Source: Paguma larvata
Taxonomy: Eukaryota; Chordata; Mammalia; Carnivora; Viverridae
Direction: 5' to 3'
Assembly (NCBI GenBank): GCA_030068075.1
Contig: CM057843.1
Coordinates: forward strand, 36,427,332-36,491,331
Length of the DNA stretch: 64,000 nucleotides
The stretch's first letter is position 1; each line of letters begins with the position of its first letter. Below are positions 57,276-64,000 of this stretch, piece by piece. Below the pieces are notes generated by a model. It had not been told where the DNA came from. It did not search any database and saw only the letters and a list, made by a program, of their open reading frames with translations. The translations under genes and the position numbers were made by a program.

Positions 57276-57392
57276 GGGGTGCCTGGGTGGAGCATGCGAC
57301 TCTTGGTCTCAGAGTTGTGAGTTCAAGCCCCATGCTGGGTATAGAGATTATTTAGAAACAAAATCTTACCAAAAAAAAAAAAAAGAGGCCAG
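57276..57392 (+). mobile_element. Short-form CAN-SINE
   Basis: Head with a small deletion (GGGTGGAGCATGCGACTC), then ATAGAGATTATTTAGAAAC and an A-run. Confidence 0.87.
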
Positions 57393-57583
57393 TGGGGCGC
57401 CTGGGTGGCTCAGGCAGTTAAACATCCAACTCTCGGTTTTGGCTCAGGTTGTGATTTCACGGTTTGTGAGTTCGAGCCCCAAGTTGGGCTCTGCACTGAC
57501 AGGGTGGAGCCTTCTTGGGACTCCCTCTCTCTCCCTCTCTCTCTCTCTCAAAAATAAATAAGTAAACATTAAAAAAAAAAAAG
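57393..57583 (+). mobile_element. CAN-SINE in the tail of another
   Basis: Begins directly after the A-rich tail of the previous copy. AAGGACTTT flanks the pair at 57263 and 57588. Confidence 0.93.
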
Positions 57584-57950
57584 GACAAGGACTTTTCCTT
57601 ACATCACTGTAGTACAGTGATTAAATTCTGGAAATGTAACAGAGACGCAATGCTATTATCTGATACAGACTCGTATTTACATTTCGCCAATTGTCTCAAT
57701 AATGACTTTTATAGTGAACAAAAATAAAAACCTTCGGGTTCGTGTCTTCGGTGCAGGCACACATGCTGCGTTTAGTTGCCATTTTCTTTGGTCTCCCGTA
57801 GCCTGGATGACTTCCCTCAGCCTTCTCTGTCGTTTGTGACACTGACGTTTTGAAAAGACACACAGGCCACGTTTTGTGAATGTTCCTCATTTTTGGGTTT
57901 TCCTAGTTGTGTTCTCATGATTAGATTCAGACTGCATGTCAGGCGGAAAG

Positions 57951-58183
57951 TCTTTTTTTTTTTTCTTTTCCCTCCCTCCCTCCCTCCCTCCCTTCTTTCC
58001 TTCCTTCTTTCTTTCTTCTTCTTCTTATTATTTATATTTCCTTTAGAGAAAGAGGGAGAGGGGGAGAGAAAGAATCCCAAGCAGGCTCCACACACAGTAC
58101 GCAGTCCAAGTCGGGACTCGATCCCACCACCCGAGCCGAGATCAAGAGTTGGAGGCTCCACTGCCTCAGCCGCCCAGGTGCCC
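57951..58183 (-). mobile_element. CAN-SINE with TTCC-type tail expansion
   Basis: The head ends GCCGCCCAGGTGCCC. The tail has become a CCCT/TTCC/TTCT microsatellite (57953-58025). Confidence 0.88.
57953..58025. repeat. Pyrimidine microsatellite (CCCT/TTCC/TTCT)n
   Basis: Pure pyrimidine over about 70 bases, grown from the SINE A-rich tail. Mirror-symmetric pyrimidine runs can form triplex DNA. Confidence 0.93.
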
Positions 58184-60515
58184 ATTGCAGAAATTCTAAA
58201 ATAGCAATGTGGGTTTTTGTGGAGCCTCAGAATGTCCTTGCCCCAACACATGTGGCTTCCCTGCGTTTTGTGTTCTGGCCTTTGAGAAGACTCTGGCCTC
58301 CTTCCATTTCCCAAGCTGCATTCCTCACAGAGATGTCGTGGCCCCGGTGTTGAAGGGCTGCCGTCAGCCAAGGCTCAGGCTGACGTGTTCTCCCAGCACT
58401 GGAGGAGGAGCGATGGCCCCTTGCTCTGTAAAGTCACCTGCGAGACAGCAGGAAGAATCCCAAAGCAAGGGCAACACTGGACTCCTGGCCTGGCCTCGAA
58501 CGGGCGCAAATTGCTGATGACTCCCTACCAGGATTGTGCGGAGGAGAAATCGGTCTGACTGGATCAGGGAAAAGAGACCACTTTCCCTCCCTCTACTTGC
58601 CTTATGCACCCATGTTCCTGAGCTTGGGAACTCCATTTGAATGGTTTTGCCTCCTGACTCTTCCATCCATCTTGTTTTTCTCCATTCCAACTACTGTCAC
58701 TCTAGTTGAGGTCCTGCTCTCTTTTCTAGAACAATCTCAGTAAACCCACCTCCCATAGAGCTGCCTGATGGGATCCATGCGGACCCCCAAATCAGAAAAT
58801 CTCACAATGGCTTCCACTGCCAGCATAGAATTCCGTCTGGCCACTGCTTTCCTCTGCAGTCTCTTTATTCCATACTCGCTGCCTCAACTTCAAGTCCCCA
58901 AATATGAGATGTTTATAGAAACTTTAGCATCAGCCTCACCTGGGAGCTCATTAGCATCTCAGGTTCTACATCGGAGCCACCGAACCAGAACCTGCATTTT
59001 AGCCAGATTTCCCAGATTTGTGTCCACAAGAAAGAGCAGGGAGAGCTATTTAGAACCTTCTGGAAGGGCCTGTTCTGCAAGATCTTAAGTTGCCCCTCAG
59101 GCTCTAACTGTCCTTGGTCCTGAGGCAAGACTCTCCATCTGTTCTTCGATCCAAGGGATTCGGCCCCTAAAATTAAATGTCGCGATGATTTTTCCTAATT
59201 TGCAAAAAGAAGGAAATTTCACGATGGACTTTTTCTCCGTTCTTCTTTTTTCTCTCAGAATTTTCCTCCTAAACTGACATCCGCCACTACTTGCTGGCTA
59301 ATGAGATAGTCCTCCCCTGGCGGACGACAAAATGAACGAACTAACAGCTAACAAATGCTAGCGTTAAAACTCAAGAGCGCAGGGTATTCGGTCCAATAGT
59401 TCAGTTCGGCAACGGCGAAACATCAGGTTTGGTTATATAGAAGGCTTTAGTGTCAGAGGGTTGCACGGGTGAGTGACACACGTCAGTTGTGTAGCGTAGT
59501 CCCCACTGCCCTGGGGCTGCACGGGCTCATAGTGCCGGGGCACCTTTTGGGACCTAGGCAATGCCCATCTTTTACTGGAGTCATTGAGAGGCTGCTAGCC
59601 CGCATTTGCAGGATTCAGTGAATTGAAAAACTTCTGCTGTCACCTGTCAAGTCGATTTCATCGTCCACGGCCAGCTCGCTCCCCAAGCCGATACAACCAG
59701 GACGTGTACTCTGGGTTCTCCGGTTTGATAGACAAGTCGGTCTTAAAACAAAAATCAGAGCGAACCTGTTGCCACTTGTTAGATTTGACTTGAGTTGAGG
59801 AGACCTCGAAGGCCTGATGCTGGAAGATAATTTCTCCGCCTTTCCTTGAGTGTTCATGATTTATGACCCTCTGATGTAACAAACGCAGCAGCAGTGGAGA
59901 CAAACTACCTATTTAGAGGTAGTCTTCCCCTGGGAATTCCATCAGGGAACTACACATAGGGATCTCTGGGAGCGCAGGAATTGAACCAAATGTTACCCCC
60001 CAAAATGAATTCATTGTTTACTCTACGTACGGTTGCTTCCGTAATTGGAAGACTTGGCAGCGGCCGTGAACTTGAAAGATGCGTTGGTGTGAGTCAGGTA
60101 GGGAGGAGGAGGAAGACCCGAGCGTGGAAGGTTGAAAAGCTGAGTTAGAACCCCTGAGGTTCATGGGGCAGAGTAGGGCATGCCTGGAGCTGTGAAGAGA
60201 GGAAGGACAGTCCAGGCAGCGTGAGTTGATAGGTGGACACATATATTAACGCCGTACGTTCATGAAGCATCTTACCCCGTGCTGATGGCCCAGTGAGGGG
60301 GCAGGACGCATAGAGCGTGGACTTCCAGATGGTGTCACGGGGGCCCTGAGGGGTTTGTAGGAACACACGGTTGCTAACCATGGAGCCAGGAGTGAGACCA
60401 AATGTTTTGACCCTTGAACCGTGATGAAGAAACCATTCTAACATACTGGGAAGAAAACTCAAGGGGGAGCATGTGGATGCATGGATAGATACGCAGGGAT
60501 GGAAAAATTTCCCTT
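58184..60515. other. Mostly unassigned
   Basis: 58900-59110 has hAT-MITE-like text (CTTTAGCATCAGCCTCACC, CACCGAACCAGAACCTGC), too diverged to call. The remainder is unrecognised. Confidence 0.45.
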
Positions 60516-60524
60516 CCTTCTAAG

Positions 60525-60729
60525 TTTTTTTTTTTTTTAATGTTTATTTTTAAGACAGAGAGCGACAGAGCATGAGCGGGGGAAGGGCAGAGAGAGAGGG
60601 AGACAAAGAATCCGAAGCAGGCTCCAGGCTCTGAGCCATCAGCACAGAGCCCGACGCGGGACTCGAACTCACAGATCATGACCTGAGCCGAAGTCGGACG
60701 CTCAACCGACTGAGCCACCCAGGCGCCCC
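60525..60729 (-). mobile_element. CAN-SINE, near consensus
   Basis: Flanked by CCTTCTAAGTTTTT (60516) and CCTTATAAGTTTTT (60731). A small deletion removes part of ACCGTGAGATC. Confidence 0.95.
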
Positions 60730-60739
60730 TCCTTATAAG

Positions 60740-61140
60740 TTTTTTGACTGACCTAATAATTTACAGAAGACAGATTAATAGAAGAAAAATAAATTTAATT
60801 TCGTATGTACAGGAACCTTATACAAATAGGGGACTCAACAAAATAACCTGCACAGGAAGCTTGTATATCTTTTAGACAAAAAACAAACAAACAAACAAAA
60901 AATAAATTTGTGAAAAAATTGACAAGATAAAGGGGTTTAGGCTTGGAACGATAAGTTAGTAAAGAAGTAAGAAGAAGTAGCAGGTGTGTTTATACAACCT
61001 CAGCTCTACCATCCCTGTTTCTGGTGGGGAGGATGCCATCTACCCTCCTGGTACAAGGAAGTTACCTTTCACGTGGGAGATTTTCCTCCTGCTTTCAGGG
61101 GAACAAAGAAGGGTCACCGTGTGCTTCTTGAACCAGCTGT
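60740..61140. repeat. Unclassified dispersed-repeat-like sequence
   Basis: CAGATTAATAGAAGAAAAATAAATTTAATTTCG and GAAGCTTGTATATCTTTTAGAC resemble a mammalian dispersed repeat I cannot name. It includes a short (AAAC)n run at 60878-60900. Confidence 0.4.
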
Positions 61141-61155
61141 CTCTCAAGTAGCTTT

Positions 61156-61373
61156 TTTTTTAATTCGTTTTAATGTTTAGTTATATTTGAGACAGAGAGA
61201 GACAGATGGACAGAGAGCAAGTTGGGGGGGGGCAGAGGGAGATGGAGACAGAATCTGAAGCAGGCTCGAGGCTCTGAGCTGTCAGCACGGAGCCTAACGC
61301 AGGGCTTGAACCCATGAGCCGTGAGATCATGACCCGAACCGAAGTCTTAATCGACTGAGCCACCCAGGTGCCC
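61156..61373 (-). mobile_element. CAN-SINE, feline type
   Basis: Flanked by CTCAAGTAGCTTT (61143) and CTCAAGTAACTTT (61374). Confidence 0.95.
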
Positions 61374-61453
61374 CTCAAGTAACTTTAATTTGAAATAAAG
61401 TGGCATATTTTGGGGTGGCATATTCTGTTCTCCTTCAGATAGATGGGATGACG

Positions 61454-61505
61454 GATGGATGGATGGATGGATGGATGGATGGATGGATGGATGGATGGAT
61501 GGACA
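61454..61505. repeat. (GGAT)n microsatellite
   Basis: About 12 units of GGAT, then related GACA/GGAC units to about 61520. Confidence 0.97.
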
Positions 61506-61563
61506 GACGGACAAATGGATGGGTGGATTGTGGAAACCAGAGTCTCAAAAGATAGAAAGTTAG

Positions 61564-61672
61564 CAGCGCCTGGCTGGCTCAGTTGGTAGAGGATGCGACT
61601 CGTGATCTCATGGTCATGAGTTTGAGCCCCATATAGAACATAGAGCTTATTTAAAAAAAAAAAAAAAAAAAA
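61564..61672 (+). mobile_element. Short-form CAN-SINE
   Basis: GCGCCTGGCTGGCTCAGTTGG to a pure A-run, with GAAAGTTAG and GGAAGTTAG flanks. Confidence 0.88.
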
Positions 61673-61679
61673 GGAAGGA

Positions 61680-62050
61680 AGTTAGAGGTCCTGCATTGCT
61701 CCAGGTGAGTAGAGAATAGGAGTTCTGTGAAGGAGATGGACTGGTGAAATACAGAAGCAGCGGAATTAATAAAACCTAATGCCTGAGCAGGTGTGAGAAC
61801 GAGGAAGAAATAAGAGCTTAGAGCGACACCCAGGTTTCTACTGTGGGTGATTCAGGGGCCACGGGAGGAGCAGACTCAAAGCCCGGGACCAGGGGTAGGG
61901 ATGGGGGTGATGAGTGTAGGTTTTCGTGTTTAGTTTTGAGTAAAACCAGAGATCGGTGTCCAATAGTCGGTTGGTATCAAAAGGTCCGGAATTCAGGAAA
62001 AGTGCCTGGGATATGGAGGAGATTCGTTAGGTTGTTAGCAATCAGAGATT
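61680..62050 (+). mobile_element. L2-like remnant
   Basis: GAGTAGAGAATAGGAGTTCTGTG, GAGCGACACCCAGGTTTCTACTGTGGGTG and AGTCGGTTGGTATCAAAAGG follow L2 3' text. Confidence 0.5.
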
Positions 62051-62221
62051 AACATTTTATCGCAGGCATTCGCTGTAGCATGATAGTGTGCGAAAGGGGA
62101 CAAAAAGTGGGGTGAAAGGAATGATCTTAAATAGTTAACAGTGGGAAGACGGGTTCATTTATGTTACAAGAATATAATGAAATGCGATTCAGACTTTCAA
62201 AATGAGTGTCGGCCTTGTGGG

Positions 62222-62222
62222 T

Positions 62223-62261
<39 letters not shown>

Positions 62262-62263
62262 TT
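62222..62263. repeat. (GTT)n microsatellite
   Basis: Thirteen GTT units. The apparent poly-valine or poly-cysteine frames across it are an artefact. Confidence 0.98.
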
Positions 62264-62289
62264 GCTCCTTCACTGATACTGGCATGTGT

Positions 62290-62460
62290 GACACCAGCAG
62301 GGCACATAAAGCTTTGCTGCTTTATGTCGTCGATCCCTCACTGCTACGCCAAGAGGAAAGAGCTGGTGATGCTCGTACTTTACGGATGGGAAAAATGAGG
62401 TCTGACTGTCCTCAGCGTCCCGCTACAGGTCGCCCCGCCGAGCAGCACAGCTAGGTCTGC
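62290..62460 (-). mobile_element. MIR-like remnant
   Basis: CTTTACGGATGGGAAAAATGAGGTCTGACTGTCC and CAGGTCGCCCCGCC fit a diverged reverse MIR. Confidence 0.5.
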
Positions 62461-64000
62461 CGACACTGGGGTCCGGGCTTGCCATTGTCGCGCCGTATCG
62501 CCTCTCTGTGGAATTTTCTTCCTCTGCTTCCCATAATAAAGAAGTATTATGATACGGAAAAAAGAAGTAAGGTTGGTAATGCAGGAACGACATCATGGAC
62601 AGTCCGAAGTTGAGCCCGTGCGCTGGCCTGTCAGGGCAGGAAAGACACAGCAGAGGGGAAAGGGCTCCCTGCCCAACGACCGAAGGCAGGAGCGACGGGC
62701 CCCTTTGAGGGCTTCGGGCCTAATCACGCACCACTTTGGGAAGAGCTTGGGACGAGAACCCTCGCCCAAGGGTTGAGGAGCTGGGCCACCTGCTGGGCCA
62801 CGTCTGTCTTATCCAGCCCTGGAGCAATCCTTCTGGAACCTTCCAGTTGGCTGCCCGGGGCACGCCTGTGGAGCTTGGCCAGGAGGCTTTGCACAGTTCC
62901 CCCAACTTTGCCTCGAGAGGTATTTAGAACCAATCCTGCAGAAGGGAAAACCAAACAAAACACAACCTACCAGGCAAATGTAACAATTTGTTCCTTTGTT
63001 TTGTTTTTTCTGACAGTAGATGCAATCTGTCATGATTCTGAAGCGGTTTTGGGCTGGTGCCCATTGCATTGTTCGGCCCAGAGAGGCACACCAGGAATGA
63101 GCTGGAAGGAGACACTGGCCCTGAAGTACCTCAGGACGCTTGTTTGGCGAACAAGAGGCGGAAACTCTGTGGCCTCTAGAGGAAAGCTGTTGGCAGCCTT
63201 CTCCCCGCTCTCCCCATTGTCTCTCAACTTCCCAGTGTGGCCGCCCCACCACGCAGGCTTCAGCAAGCCATCTGTCCCCGCTGTTTATTCCCTTCCCTCA
63301 AGGCCGAGCTGGTAGCTTCTGAGGGCAAAAGCAGGGCCTAGTAATTCTTCTCTGTCAGGAACTCTGCTGCTTGTGCAAAGGATTCATTGTTGAGGCTCAA
63401 AGGCTTAGGGAAGGGCGGGGCATCAGTCACCTTGATGCGGTGAACCCCAAACCCTGGGTCTCCCGAAGGCTGGCCCAAAGAGGGCCGGCGGAGCTGCAGA
63501 GAAAACCGTCAGCCCTAGTTCCCAGAGACCACCCTGTGAATTGAAACAAGAAGGAACCAGGAGAAATTGAAACTATTTTAAGCTCAGCTCTGAGACTTAT
63601 TTTAGGAAGCATTATTGATCATACTGCGGGGAAACCATCCACCGACCCAGGTGCCCGTGTGCGCTGTTGGCCCCATCTCGTGGCACGGTCTGTGTGTCCA
63701 AAGGGGGCTGCGGCCCAGAGGAAGAATTCGGATTGAGGCCGCTCTGTGCCAAAATTAGCCCGAGTTTATGAAAAGAGCCTTGTCCCAGCTGCCCTGGGAA
63801 CCGTAGCTTAGAAGCGTTTTTGTGCTCCTGAAGCCTTTTTAGTAAATGAATTGTGTCTGAGCATTTGTGAACGTCCTTCCGCCTTGCTCGAATGTCTTTT
63901 TCTGTCCTTTCCTTAATTAGTTGCTATGACCCGGAGACCTTATTAGAACATTGTGTTTCCAATCAGAATCTTTCTCTCGTTGGTCACTGTGTCGCTTTGA
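62461..64000. other. No recognised feature
   Basis: No SINE. Short frames on both strands overlap (longest 180 codons at 62773), without a recognisable domain or splice support. Confidence 0.5.

Larger units (their letters stand above)
57050..57710 (-). mobile_element. Old L1-associated repeat split by two SINEs
   Basis: AAACTTCCAAGCCTACAGAGCGG, GTATAAATATTAACACTCTAC and, after the SINEs, ATCACTGTAGTACAGTGATTAAATTC belong to one ancient repeat. Strand is a guess. Confidence 0.5.
33493..64000 (+). other. PITPNC1: PITPNC1 intron (5' part, continues past window)
   Basis: It begins GTGAGT directly after the 72-nt exon. The next expected peptide, starting near IFDNEAKD, was not found in any frame, so at least 30.5 kb of this phase-0 intron is in the window. 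Confidence 0.82.

Noticed and set aside
62141..62454. Frames with poly-Val or poly-Cys
   Set aside because: They come from the (GTT)n repeat.

Overview
This is a stretch of a carnivore nuclear genome, almost certainly a felid. About 45 copies of a tRNA-derived CAN-SINE of the feline type are scattered on both strands. Each has a GGCGCCTGGGTGGCTCAG head, a CT-rich tail and an A-rich end, and many have clear target-site duplications. The dog-type head is not seen. Older mammalian repeats (L1, L2, MIR, MLT1-type MaLR LTRs, hAT-Charlie and Tigger DNA transposons) fill much of the rest. There are no bacterial genes, operons, CRISPR arrays or intact viral genes.

The window lies inside one large plus-strand gene, PITPNC1 (cytoplasmic phosphatidylinositol transfer protein 1, RdgB-beta). 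Three internal coding exons are supported by reading frame and splice sites: 9136-9224 (89 nt), an 8-nt microexon at 10216-10223, and 33421-33492 (72 nt). Joined in order they encode one uninterrupted stretch of the lipid-binding PITP domain. Only 169 of 64,000 bases are coding. The first exons lie upstream and the remaining exons downstream of the window.

Layout: 1-9135 is the end of an upstream intron, with five minus-strand and two plus-strand SINEs and old L1, L2, MER5A and MLT1 remnants. 9225-10215 is a short, repeat-poor intron. 10224-33420 is a 23-kb intron with a 78-bp tandem duplication (12.0 kb), SINE-interrupted MLT1 LTRs (14 and 28 kb), an AT/TG microsatellite cluster (20.6-21.1 kb) and a retroelement pile-up (24-25.7 kb). 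33493-64000 is the start of the next intron. It opens with an antisense L1 fragment about 20 bp past the splice donor, followed by a Tigger element (36 kb), nested L2/MLT1/SINE layers (40.8-42.2 kb), two SINEs at one target site (43 kb), an old L1 ORF2 fragment (46 kb) and several repeat-poor stretches.

No undescribed gene system is evident. The most notable items are the 8-nt microexon, whose skipping would shift the frame, the L1 insertion hard against an exon, and candidate conserved non-coding stretches. Repeat family names come from recalled consensus patterns, so they are less certain at subfamily level; element ends are approximate unless a duplication is given.
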